Below are positions 1 through 12,400 of a stretch of DNA of 64,000 nt, piece after piece. The notes beneath the pieces were generated by a model that saw only the letters and a list, made by a program, of their open reading frames with translations, did not search any database and was not told the DNA's origin. Origin of the DNA: Metopolophium dirhodum (taxonomy: Eukaryota > Arthropoda > Insecta > Hemiptera > Aphididae); assembly GCF_019925205.1 (NCBI RefSeq), contig NC_083568.1, positions 8,554,393 to 8,618,392 of the forward strand. The letters are read 5' to 3'. Each line of letters begins with the position of its first letter. Positions within the stretch are counted from its first letter, which is position 1. A program made the translations under genes and the position numbers.

Positions 1-3000
1 CCACGTTAAAAAGCCACCCCCCCCCCCCCCCCAACATGTGCGTCGGAGGCTCCGGCCTATATACGCCGCCGATTGTAACAATGTGGTCATGCAGAGATGT
101 ATATTATAGTGCACGGGTAGTATACTGGACTAGTATGTAATGGGTATTCGCTAATGTTCGGGTCATTTGTGTAACACACGCTAATTACCCGTACGCCACA
201 TATTATTATGTACTAGGTGTGTGACAATAATAACGACGTTGCGTAATACAATTTCATAAACGAGTTAAACGACTGCGGTTGTACTAAGTACCTATACAGG
301 TAATATAGGTACCCATTATGTGTATATATATATATTACATATTAGTATATTACATATATATATATATTAAACAAGCGGAAGATCCGCCGAAAACATTGTG
401 ATGATTGCGCAATGTCACACGCCGCGGTCGCGACGGATAACGACGATGGGTAAATCATTAGTGGCCCACGGGTTGTGTTTGTTAATAATATACATCACGA
501 CGTACGATATAATATTGTCATGAGCATTAAAAAGCAATAATATAATATTTTTATCCTTTGTTCGCAAGGCGACACGCGCGTGATTTTATAACACCTAGGT
601 TTAATTTTATTTGTTTACATTGTAAACTTTACAACCAGATGAATACAATATATTATAATGGAGCCGCTAAAAAGAATTGTGTTATACTGCACGTGTAGTA
701 GGATGACACCGCTATCGCAAATTAATGTTATATTGCACCTCGGGTACCTATATGTTAAATGTTTTATGCCTTACATTCGTTCGCTCAGCGTCAAGCCGGG
801 TTCACACTACACCGTGTCGTGTAGACTGGGTGTAGTTTCGCGTTTTCATGTTTATACCAAAAATGCAATACCAACGATATGAATATTCCGCCCGATGATA
901 ACATATTAATATAATTTGGGGGCGGAGTCCCTTAAAATTCAAAGGTTGTAATATCACCATCTAAAAGTTTATTTTTACCTTTTAAATAGGTACCTAGCAA
1001 TAAGTATATGTGTCTGAAAAAATATTGAAATATTGGATATTTTGGACTTATTATGACAGTTAATATATTACACAATTAAATATGTAATATTTATAATATA
1101 CAAATTCTTAGTTAACATTTGGTAACTAAAATTACATTTTACCTCCATCATGGGACATTCGTTTTTCTTCTATTTAAAATAAATACAATATTCAATACTT
1201 ACTTGAAACAAATATAATTAAAACAAATAATAAGAAAAATGTGATATTATTATTATCATCTTTGAAATGTTAAAATTCTAAATGGTAAGAAAAATTAAAT
1301 TTTTGAAATAATTTTGAAATAAGGTACATACAGGAGGGATGACCCTAAATACGAAAAGTGTTATTTAGGACCTTTTGTTGGGATACTGGGACGCTGCAAA
1401 CACATACGAGACAATCCCATGAATTACTTACTTATAATTTTCTTCTTAGAATTTCCCAACTTACAGCAAAGACTTTAAAACTGTGAATATGAGTTTTTCA
1501 AAAGAATAATATTTATTTCTAATATACCTGTGTGTATTATAAAGATAGTGATATTTTCCAGAGTTCAATAAAGTCCAGCATTGCTCGCCAGAAGGCATTT
1601 AGCGAAAATTGTTTTTGTTTTTAATTTATATTATGGCCATAATATCGAGTTATGTTCCATCATATTTTTCTAGTAAGAAGCAAGAAGTTATTATTATTTC
1701 TCAATTCTTACTATGTTCTACTATATTATTATTATTATGAAAAAGTACGATGCTGATTATTTTCCCCCTCGATCTTTAAATTTAACTAATATATACGTAC
1801 GATTTCTACTATTTTTGTAATCATTTTTTTTTATTTACTCGCGATAGCTTTAAGTACCATGTAACTATGAGTGTTTCTAAGAAATAATAATGGTGTCTGA
1901 TTATTAATGTTGTATGCCTGTAGTAGTTATTGCCTCATTATTATTTGATTTTTTTGTTTTTGTCATCGCGGCGTATAGTTTGTCCGCTATAATATCACCG
2001 AACTGCTGTATTATCCTATTCTTCTAAATAATATGTCGCTATCTGTATAATTTATAAAGCACTTGACCCGTTAAACGCGACATAAATAAATAATCGCGGT
2101 ACGTCAACCCCGCCGAGATACAACGGGTTTTCATACCTCTGTAATGACTATTTTACAGATCGATCCGACGGGAACGGATTTAAAACGCGCTCAGCACTTT
2201 TAATGATAACCGATCGACGAGTGTACTACACACATTACACATTTAATGGCAGAATAATATAATGTTATACCCAAGTACATACACCAAAGTTCATTACACC
2301 ACGACTGACGCTCGCCGTAAAACAACACAATATTTATAATTAATAATATATTAACCTCGGGTCGATGTTATACTGTAGAAAAATTCGCTCTCGTTCGAAT
2401 CAATTATGGATTATTCCCAGTAGAAAGCGAAAATGTATAGTACCTACATACATATAGTAAGGTACCTACTCCTCGAAAATAGCCAATCTCTGTGCCAGCA
2501 CGTCATTATACTTTTATGATATGTACGCGTTTCTCCGCGAAATAACCACATCACAAATCACATGTCTAAAAGCCAATTTCCCTTTGCAGCCATGACGTGA
2601 TCGAGCTTGTGCAGAGTATCGTTTCTCGCAGAAGGTCTGCACAAATCAAATCAATCCTTTGACCTTTCTGAAAACGCACTAGCCAATGTATTTTTTTCAG
2701 CTATAGTAGAAAAAAAAACCATACAGTGCAGACGGTTTTGTTCGTATGTATAAAAGTATGCTTTTCAGTCATTATTTACAGCACGAACACTATATAATGG
2801 GTATTAAAGAAAACAAAATCAAAATAATATTATGTCACTCTTTGATCTTTTGAATTTATGTAGGTACCTTCTTATACTCGATGATTGTTTTGTACACATA
2901 ATGGATATATTTTTCTAGGCTTAATTTATATAATGATTGTACTGCATAAAACGTTTAGATGCCTAATGGAAAAGTTTCCAAGCACAACACTATTAATATT

Positions 3001-5070
3001 ATAATAGTTGTCATCCATGAATGTAGGTATTATTATATTCATTACAAAACAATTAAATATTTTTAGATAATAACATAATATTACTATATCCATTAATTAT
3101 TACGTATAATAACACAACGAACAACACTATTTCCTGTACACCATACATTCATACAGTCGTTAAGACTCAATCGCCGAATTTTGATTAATTTATTAATTAC
3201 AAATATTTTCAATAGTTATATTGGTACTAGTGATCTGATCATTCATATATTATTTACATCTGTGTTACGTCTATAATTAGTAAACTTAATATTATACTTT
3301 TCATAAATGGAAAGTATAAGTGTGTATCACAATTCACAGTCTACGTTGGTCGTTGACAACTAAGTACAATTTAAATGGTTATGTATTAGAAAACGTCGAT
3401 AATCTGCCGATAAAATGTATTTTAATATTTAAACGATAGGTATAGTTATTGTGAGTCGTTTTACTATATACAAAACGGTGTGAACGAAAGTGTAAAATAA
3501 TTATCAATCGATAAAAAGCGATCGAAACAAAATATTACAATAATAGCGAATGTTACATTGTTACGTACCCACTAATCACTATTATCAATCATTGATCTAT
3601 CATTGGGATTGAATAACATTTTTGTTTTTATATTGAACTATTACGGTGAAATGATTACCTATTATGATAACAGCAGTAGCATATAATATGATATAACTAC
3701 AAGGTAGTATAATATATTTTATATAACTAAATAATTCACGTTTATTCTATTCTATAAAGGTTCTTCTATAATTGTTTTTTTAAAATTAATTTAATAGATC
3801 ATTTTTATTTTGGCCTAACCCATATGTAACTTTTTTTAAATAGCACGAGAAAATTGACGTATGTGCAACAGTTAAAAAATAATATAAGACTGCTAGTTGC
3901 AATGCACTATTACGAGGTCATCCCTATATATAGATATCCTGTGAAAGTGTCCGTATGACCGTATCTACAATATAGTTAGGTATATTGCAATAAAAAAAAA
4001 ACGGGTAAGTTTCACGCATTTAAGTCTCTGTTCGTACATACTTACAATGATAATACTCAAATTAAATAATTTAAACAATAAAATGAATGTGTTGTCGAGA
4101 CGTCCTGCTATAACGTAGCATCCGACGACGTTTCGTCGAGTCTTCTCCGATTGAAATGCAAGAAATATAAGATTGCTATTTATAAAACTGTTTTTATTTT
4201 TCCATAGCGTCTGAAGCTTAGAACAAAAATATGTTAATTACCAGTTTAACACCCATGACATTTATAAGTTAAAATTTCCGTAACCGAAAAGTGTCACGCG
4301 CACTTAACATTTGGACGCCGCGCTACGTCATGCGTGCGCAGTCGTATACAGAACGTTTCTAAATCGAAAATGTCGAATTTCTATAAAACATAATAACGAT
4401 TTATGCGAAGTACAATCATCGAAACACGCAGAATAATGCAGGTTACTTTAATCTAAATACGAATACAGAATTGGTCACGCACAACCGTGGTACGCGTGCA
4501 TTATGCAGCTCGTGTTGGACAAAGAAAATGATTGTGTCTGAATGTCTGAAATGGAATCGTATGTGATAAATGTTATTTTTTTTTCATCGTGTGCCTGTGT
4601 GTAATTTATAATATTATTTTCTAAGCAGTGATCATCAAGGTCTTTGATTAACGATATTATAATGTCATATTATACTTATTAGGTATCTATATAGGTACCG
4701 ATATTTAATAGATATTATTGATTATCATGTATAGATTATTGATTTAAAAAGGCAGCGATTAGAAGGGCCGTGTGAACAACAAACAAAAAGATTCAATATC
4801 ACGTTTTCGTACAGAACCGGGAAATTGTATTTGAAACTTCGATTTATCCGAAAACGGCTTTTAAAAACGTATCCGATTGTATGTTTAACGCTGCACAAAG
4901 GCACTCAAATGCCCTTTACAGCACCGATAATAATATGCAATACAATGTTATGAGTTCCAGTATAGTATATATATAGGCATAAGGTAGCGCAAACGCCAAA
5001 CGTGCAGGGGTGTGAATGGGGCGGGCTTGGTCCCTCTCCCGAGAAAAGGCATTTCTATAATTTATATACA
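1..5070. other. AT-rich non-coding block, no gene supported
   Basis: The block opens with a C homopolymer (about 15-32), followed by AT dinucleotide runs near 325-368 and many TAGGTACC-type motifs. The open frames present, such as 658-882, lack splice sites, composition change or recognisable protein character. A pyrimidine-rich AG at about 2590 is followed by a short open frame that stops after about 25 codons, so I did not call an exon. It may be intergenic, or an intron of the large + strand gene whose 3' exons lie downstream. Confidence 0.5.
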
Positions 5071-5077
5071 GATGCCG

Positions 5078-5460
5078 CCGCGGACGAGGATCGTTTTACC
5101 ATCTCGAAAAGCCGTTTAAAAACTTGAAAACCCATACCTATACCTTTCACGCATTCGTTCGCGCTGTACACAAATGTGTGCAGTTTTAACTTTTTAATAT
5201 AATATGCAGTGATGTAGTCCTAAAAAAGTTTATGGGTTCACGCCTTAATCATTGTAAAAAATAACGTCGGGGGGCTACGCCTAACATGCGTACCACAATT
5301 TTTTATAAGGGTACACGCATAAATATAAAATTAGAAGGTGGGTACACGCCCGTGTACCCTCCACTACGCCACTGATAATATGGCAGGGCACCACGATAAT
5401 ATGCATCTGGTGCCTGATTACTGCACGCCCGTGAAATGAAACGGCTGAATACCTTGAACC
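5078..5460. repeat. Tandem duplication, copy 1 (carries a MITE)
   Basis: This copy begins near CGCGGACGAGGATCG and ends near GGCTGAATACCTTGAACC. The same ordered landmarks recur in copy 2 (5466-5686): GACGAGG-TCGTTTTACC, AAAGCCGTTTAAAA, CGCATTCG-TCGCGCTGTA, ACAAATGTGTGC, ATGGCAGGGCA, CACGCCCGTGAAA and GAAACGGCTGAATACC. Copy 1 is longer because a 168-bp MITE at 5207-5374 sits between the TTTTTAATAT and GGCAGGGCA landmarks. The function of the unit is unknown. Confidence 0.85.
5207..5374. mobile_element. hAT-like MITE A, perfect 8-bp target duplication
   Basis: The 168-bp element begins CAGTGATGTAGT and ends ACTACGCCACTG, which are imperfect terminal inverted repeats. It is flanked on both sides by ATAATATG (5199-5206 and 5375-5382), a perfect 8-bp target-site duplication. 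An 8-bp duplication with CAGTG-type ends is typical of the hAT superfamily. It is too small for a transposase, so it is non-autonomous. The tandem duplicate downstream preserves the site without the insert, which supports the boundaries independently. Confidence 0.88.
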
Positions 5461-5465
5461 AGACC

Positions 5466-5686
5466 CCGCGGACGAGGGTCGTTTTACCGCCTCCAAAAGC
5501 CGTTTAAAATACTCGAAAACCCATAATATGTGTACCACCTACCTTTTACGCATTCGATCGCGCTGTATACAAATGTGTGCTTTGACGTTTTTAATATATG
5601 GCAGGGCAACACAATGATGTATGCATTTAGTGACTGCAGATCCTGATTACACGCCCGTGAAACGAAACGGCTGAATACCTTGAACG
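5466..5686. repeat. Tandem duplication, copy 2 (empty site)
   Basis: This is the second copy of the unit at 5078-5460. At the place where copy 1 holds MITE A, it reads TTTTTAATATATGGCAGGG with no insert. Small indels and substitutions separate the copies. The duplication therefore probably predates the MITE insertion, unless the element was lost precisely from this copy. Confidence 0.85.
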
Positions 5687-6389
5687 TGTACGTCGACGCG
5701 TTATAATAAATTTCATTTTTCTATATTTAAAAAGTCGCGCCAGCTACCCAAAGCCAACTTCTTGTTTCGGTACCTGTCCAACACTGTATAATGAACGGTT
5801 GTTTACTTCACTTCACGGTTTTTATTTTATTTTTATAATATTTTCGTCTTGACGACTGCGTCGGTTCCAACTGCTGCAGCTTGCAGGTGTCGTTTTTAAT
5901 GATCTTTCCGGACGGATAGAACGCATCGGGGCCGGATTTAGGGGGAATAGGGGAGGCCGAGTGGGGTGCGTCAGGGGCCTCCGCAGTTTTATAACGATTA
6001 TTTGACGGTAAACGGAGAAAAACATTTTTGATTTAAAGTGTAACACTCGTGTCACACAAAGTATAACACATAATAATATATAGATCTGTATTTTTTAAAT
6101 TTAAAATAAGATTATCGTTAAAAAAAAATCAATACGTAGTCATAGGTTAGGTTTCCGTATTTTCCGTAGGTATTATTATAATACATGTATAATACCAATG
6201 TGTTCAAATAAATGAGTGGTGTTCTAGACAGACATGTTGTTGTGCCGTCCTCTGTGAAAATAAAGTCTAGAAAAGTTTCAGATTAAATAATTATATTTAT
6301 TACTTAACAACTTTAATTTTTATTATTAACTTAAGTCACACACTCGCACTAATGCTTATAGGAGATTTCTATTTTTATAACGCTACTTC
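5687..6389. other. Non-coding spacer, no gene supported
   Basis: About 700 bp of mostly AT-rich DNA. At 5928-5985 there is a GC-richer patch containing GGGGCCGGATTTAGGGGG, which resembles the end of a dispersed repeat. No partner end or target duplication could be paired with it. Confidence 0.4.
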
Positions 6390-6680
6390 CAGTGCCGAGT
6401 TAAGATATTTGGAGACTGTAGTCTGTGGCACTAGGCACTCATTATTCTTCCCCTCCCTCAAACACACAACACAAATGATCTTAAATATTATGCATTTTCT
6501 TTATTATAAATATAATGATGACTAATAAGTAAGTACACATTGTTTTTTACGCTTCATTGTACAAATTCATAGACTTGCAAAAAAAAATAAAAGTTTTTTC
6601 AAATTAAGTATAATATGTTTTGCGGTTTTCCAAAGAGTAAGCCCGGATTTATGTTGCCGAATGGTTAATCTCCGGCACTG
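6390..6680. mobile_element. hAT-like MITE B
   Basis: The 291-bp element starts CAGTGCCGAGTTAAG and ends CTTAATCTCCGGCACTG-like (actual right end GGTTAATCTCCGGCACTG). The ends are inverted repeats sharing CAGTGCCG followed by AG and TTAA with small gaps. The flanking 8-mers GCTACTTC (6382-6389) and GTAACTTC (6681-6688) agree at 6 of 8 positions, consistent with an aged hAT target duplication. The interior has no transposase-like frame. Confidence 0.7.
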
Positions 6681-6889
6681 GTAACTTCATAAAATTATTT
6701 TACTTTCCAGATTTGATTTTTATAATAATGTACTATTAAGAAAATCTGAGAAGTAACAAGTGGTTTCCAATCGAAAAATGCACTGTCCCGTTTATTTATC
6801 TATAAATCTACCCCTGAAAGGCGTTTATAACTATTTCAGACACGGAAAGCGTCTGCCAAAGTAATACACCTACTTGACCTACCCATCCG

Positions 6890-7320
6890 GGATATTTTTC
6901 ACCCCGATTTATAAATAAATTCACGGCGTGCCTCCCCGAAACTCATCGTCGATTGGGTGGATTGCACGCCCGGTCGACGTTTTCGGGACGGTGGAAAATC
7001 GTTTGGATTAGAATTTAGTGAGTTGCGGATGAATGGGTTCGAAAGGAAAGCGGCGATCGGTTTGCGTGCTGCTATCTGGCGGACAGAGAACGAAGAGCAA
7101 ACGTCGAACATACGAACCGCCGACGGATCGACAGATGGCGTTGTCGGTATGTGTCCGGGCGCCGAATACAAATCCGATGCGTCAGTATAATAAAATTGCA
7201 ATTTAAAAAAACAATATATTATTATTATAAATAAATTTAATTGCAATGCGCCACCGACGACGACACGTGCCGCGAAAAAAAAGTACGTTAAAAATATTCG
7301 CGGTCGAGTGCGACTTCTAA
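6890..7320. other. GC-richer pocket, open on both strands, unassigned
   Basis: This segment is clearly richer in G+C and CpG than its surroundings. It is open on the + strand (6957-7190, 77 codons) and on the - strand (6899-7246, 115 codons). Neither reading shows a domain I recognise, and convincing splice sites are absent; GTATGT near 7148 is the only donor-like motif. It could be a remnant of an exon, an unmethylated regulatory segment or a relic repeat. Confidence 0.3.
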
Positions 7321-7658
7321 TTATTATTATGAAAATTCAACCTTCGGCCAACGCCGTTAACTATACTCTAAATTATTGTTATTACCTATTGCTGTTGCTA
7401 TTTGTTGTTATTACCATTACCGTATTATTATAGTTTAATATCGAAAACTATTATATTAAATGCGCTGAATTTCGGCGATTAAGGTACAGCCGAATGGGTA
7501 TTACAATAATGAAATATTGATTAGAATAATATTGCATACGATTGGCCGCGTGAATTGAACACAGGCGGAAACGATATAACGAATTAATATAGTCAGCGAT
7601 GGCGATTTGATATTTTCTATACGCTGATCATAAAATTCATGACATCAGATGTTTTTGA

Positions 7659-7850
7659 CAGTGCCGCCGTATTTGCGGTGTGGGGGGGGGGGGTCCATGG
7701 GGTTCGTAGACCCCAAAAATACCTATGTACCTACTTAAACATCGAATATGTATTTAAATATTATATTCTGTAGCGAAGCCCCCCCACTGAATGTGTTTAT
7801 AAGCTGGAGTGCTGGACCCCCTCCAAGAAAAATTCCTAAATACGCCACTG
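7659..7850. mobile_element. hAT-like MITE C
   Basis: The 192-bp element starts CAGTGCCGCCGTATTT and ends AAATACGCCACTG. The inverted ends share CAGTG, CG and TATTT. The flanking 8-mers GTTTTTGA (7651-7658) and GTTTTTGG (7851-7858) match at 7 of 8 positions. The interior carries a G homopolymer at about 7681-7692. There is no coding capacity. Confidence 0.82.
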
Positions 7851-8228
7851 GTTTTTGGGTTGGTCGCTGTTCTGGTAAAGAATAAACCGCGAAAAAAAAT
7901 ACTAATTTATCAAAAGGATAATATTATGGTTTATTGTGTAACGCAAAATCGATTAATAATATAATATAATTTATTTATTATTGGTTGTCATTGCAAATGT
8001 AACGCGAAATATAGGCTCCGCGAAATCGCCAAGAAAATAATCGATATAATCGAATGGCGATTAATCGATACAACCCATAGTTACAATTAATCGATATAAA
8101 TGTAGTTATTGTTTGGTTGCCACGGCAACAGTAACGGTCAGAAAAATTTCAATAAAAGAAAATCAGTGAGAAAAAATATGTCGTGTTCAGCACAAAAACA
8201 TGCTACCTATACAATATCTTTAGATGAT

Positions 8229-8660
8229 GTCAGCGCACTGTTTGTTATTTTCTCTCTCTGGCCCACAGACAAAACTTACTTGCGCAGACTCACCATTTTT
8301 TTTTTTTATGTTTTTGAGTAATCCTAAAGTTGAATCACCTATTACAAAAACGACAGAGAATAATATTTTCGAGTGTATAAAATGATCCATCGATTTGTCT
8401 AAATATTATATCAAGACAATTTAAACATTTATAAATGTACAAAATTGTTTTATTATTTTGAATGCGTCGAATACAAAGTCAAATAATAATAAAAATATAA
8501 AACCGATATTTCATACCCTCAAAAGTTTTATCCTCTATATTTTTTGCGATTTTACTCTAAGATTACTCAAAAATCATAAAAAATTTAAAATTATTTTAAA
8601 TGAAAGCGTTTTATCAATGTTGCGAGTGGGTCTGAGAGAGAAAACAAATATTGTGCTGGC
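8229..8660. repeat. Imperfect inverted repeat around TTTTCTCTCTCTGGCCCAC
   Basis: The left arm at 8229-8266 reads GTCAGCGCACTG, TTTGTTATTTTCTCTCTC and TGGCCCAC in order. The reverse complement of 8626-8660 reads GCCAGCACAATA, TTTGTTTTCTCTCTC and AGACCCAC. The arms are about 360 bp apart with several mismatches and a 3-bp gap. This looks like an old terminal-inverted-repeat or fold-back element. I could not fix outer ends or a target duplication. Frames at 8109-8321 and 8458-8700 overlap this structure and are not thought to be genes. Confidence 0.45.
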
Positions 8661-8832
8661 ATTCTCTTACAGAAACAGGTGGAAAATTATTAGGTCTTAA
8701 ACAGACAATACAATAACGTTAATCGCTTTATAGTACACATAATACTGTAAAACTTCCGTGTTACTAAGTCTCAACTAGCAACAATAATGAAAGTTCGTTA
8801 CTTCGTTACATGAAAGTTTCACTGTGTATACC

Positions 8833-9427
8833 AAGATGGGCATTAACCATAGCTAAAAAGTTAAAGCTATGTTATTTTTATAGATGTTTTTAATTTAACT
8901 AGTCAAATTGAAAAGTCATAAATTAATTAAAATCGTGTTTATATTATATTATAAGAACCAGCAGCGTATAGTTAAAACGACTTTATTTTTTGATCTAGTC
9001 GTTATAATACATTGGTGTTAAATACAAACGAACAAATAAACATTCCTTGGTTTAAACATTTTGTTGACACAAACGTGTAATTGCATAAAACATTACAGCA
9101 ATAGTAGGTATATGATGTGCAGTAAAAAGGCATAGTATGGAATTAATTTTAAAGTAAATAATAATGTCTAAAGTTAAAAATGTTAAAGTAACACAATATC
9201 ACTATAGGTATGTGTGTGGCCCAAGTGTTAATTAAAAAAAAAATGTAATAATTTTTTTTTTGAACCGAGTTAAGTTGAGTATTTTTCTCCATTGTATTAT
9301 CTAACTTTTAAACTTTTAGAGTTAAATATACTGTTTGCTTACTACTTAGAATTTAACGATCTTAACGTCGATCGAACTCAGCTTACTCGAGTTCATACTT
9401 CGTTTTCTTCGTTATAACTTGTCCATC
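8833..9427. repeat. Possible transposon-like unit with AGATGG ends
   Basis: AGATGGGCATTAAC begins at about 8833, and GTTATAACTTGTCCATCT ends at about 9427. The reverse complement of the latter starts AGATGGACA and continues to TTATAAC, so the two ends resemble inverted termini with a small insertion. No flanking target duplication is visible, so the unit is tentative. Confidence 0.25.
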
Positions 9428-9429
9428 TC

Positions 9430-12400
9430 CGCGTGTATTGTATAAATATATTATATTATGATCATAGCGGTCGCGAGGTTTGCTTCTCGCGCGGTTGTTA
9501 TAATTTTAAATACGCCTACTGCAGTAGATATATAGATTATATAGGTATACGTATATATACCACATTACCACCTATATATATGTCTTGTAATATAATATAC
9601 ATAATATGTATTATATCATTGCGTGCCTTTAGAAAAAAATCGTTATCGCGTTGTTACCTACTATATGTATAGGTGTATATGTATATGGTCGTATGCACTG
9701 CTGTACGGTCGTATTTTGTGGGGAGGACTTGGTTTTTTTTTTATTACTAGTTTTTAAATTAGCACCCTCATAATTTAGGCCATTTGACATTTATGGTTAA
9801 TTATATTGTTCTCAATTAATAACGAGTGTATACAGTACCTATATATAGTGAGCCATTATTGTATATTTTATACGTCATGATTATTGATTGGGGGCGGGAG
9901 TTACTCATTGCACAATCCGTGATCACGACACTAACCAAAAAAATTGGCGGCTTCGGCCCTCCAGTATCTTATTGATAACTATTGTCGCTGAGTTAGGTAG
10001 TATCGTACCTTCTACAACATATAAGTAAGACGGTAAAAGGGCGGATGACGTGGGCAGTATACAGGGCGTTTATTTTTCACCGAAATAATGTGAATTGATC
10101 ACGGTTCGTTTCCGTTGAAGATACTTTGGGAACCATTGTTTTTAATTTTGAGCCAATGTGTATAATGTGCCAAGTATTACTACGTATAATAGTGCTTTGA
10201 AATTTGTAAATAATCGTCAAGACCGTACAATAATACGACTGCACTGCAGCGACAACCGTCGATATACATAAATAGGTATATGATAATTTAAGTAAACGAT
10301 TTCTTTTAATTATGATGTGATTTTTAAATACTTAATGATTTAATTGTTCATTTGTTTGACTTTTGTACACTTTTATCGTTACATTTTAATATATTTAAAA
10401 ACTGTTAAGGTTAAATTATACTTAACTGTGATAAAATACATTTTTTTTTTTTTGTTAATCCAATTATTATTTAATAATGAAATAGATATCTGTTAGTTGT
10501 AATACGTATATGAAATTATATACCCAACGGTTATAATATTGTTTTAATGTGGTTCAGTTGTATACACAGTACACACACATAATATTGTTATACTTTGTAT
10601 TTGTTGTATTATACATGATTTCCAAACACTATTTAGCTGAAGATCTTTTTAAACATTTACATTTCGTAGCCTAATCGTGAATCGATTTTTTTTCGTTTTT
10701 GGAGACGGATTTTTAGTGGAAAACAGTACAATATCAATGGTAATCTTAAATTTCTTGTTTTACTTTGGAAAAAAATGCTCGTCAGTTCGCTTAGAAGTAT
10801 CTATCCATTATCCAACGCATAATTATTTTTTTTAATTGGCACATTTTTCAAGTTTATTCTTACTATTTTTTGTCTTACCGAAAATTCATATTCTTTTAAC
10901 TTCATACATTCCGGGGTAGAATTTGTTTTATCGTAATATGTCAACAAACGATTACGAATATTGCACTCACAACTTTTTTTTATTCGTAATAACATTCAAA
11001 GTTTATGTTGTGAGAGGATGTGTGAAGTGACAGGATAAAGGCGGTACAGCTGCACGCGTCTAAGCTTTAATCGTTTATAAAGAAAAAACTATTAGTTTGA
11101 TATTCGTTATAATAATATTATGTGCCCTTATCGTAAAGTATCGACATACGCCGAAATGTTTACAAGCATATTCTGTTGTCGTTCGAAAAAAAAAAAAAAA
11201 AAAAAACCACTTAAGAAAAAATGCTAAAAGATTGGATAAATATGCAAAAAAAAAAAATATGGCGTTTGGATGAAAAACTATTGGAATAAAAACACTAAAT
11301 AACTTAGTCTTTTGATTATTTATTTTAAAAACGCACCGGCATCGACCGAATTAACGAAAAACAGCACCGCGCTGTATATATACCCATTATATAATTATAC
11401 ATAATAATATGGCACGTGCCATTTTCGCCGATGTGGTTGTTCGAAAACCAACGACTATGGAAATAAAAAAGAAACGATAAACCGCCAACTGTACATTATT
11501 ATAATAATAATAATAATAATAATATCGTGTACGGCTGCATGCGCTTATAGGTGCCTACATACTGGTGTCGCCATTGTTAGCGCAGGGAACGAAACCAAAA
11601 CTTTATTCGAAAAAAAAATAATTCGCGTATATAATGTTATTATTAAAACATTTGCAACGCGCTCGCCAAACCGACGATAATATACGACTATGATGTTATA
11701 AATTATAATATATAACTATTATTATTATTACGCATCACATGCGAATTTTTTTTTGCAAACTCTAACCGTGGCGTTGCGTAACGACGACCGGTCCAAGTTC
11801 GCACGGCCGTCGGTTTCCCCTCTGCATAATGTATTACGATTATATAAATTAAAAAACGCGCAAAATAGCGCCGCTGCAGCCGGCTACATAGAAGACGAAA
11901 TCCGGTCTCGATTGCGATATAATTTCCAATGAATGGACTTTGGTTGTCGGAAACAATGTGTCGTAGTATATAATATAGAGACACTCGGCATAGGTACTAT
12001 ATACACGTATAATATGCATCATAATAACCGCGTAGGCACTTCTTTATGCACCTATTTATCGTAGGTATTTATTATATTATTACTGTGAACACAAAAGTAT
12101 ATGATATATAAGTATATATGAGTAGATATATGTGGGCGTGGTATTCTATGGTATACCTGTATATACTAATTACTATGTATAGGATATAGGTTCTATACTA
12201 TATGTACATATTACTTATATACACATAGTTAGAACGCCGGTCTACGAAATCCGTATATTATATACCTTTTGGCTTATGTCATGCATAATATATATTATAT
12301 AAAAGTAAATTAAATTGTCAGTGTTCCAAGTGGCTTAGAACAAGTTGTGGATGGGGCCGGGGTGGATACACAATACATTTTAACATGACTTACATGGTAT

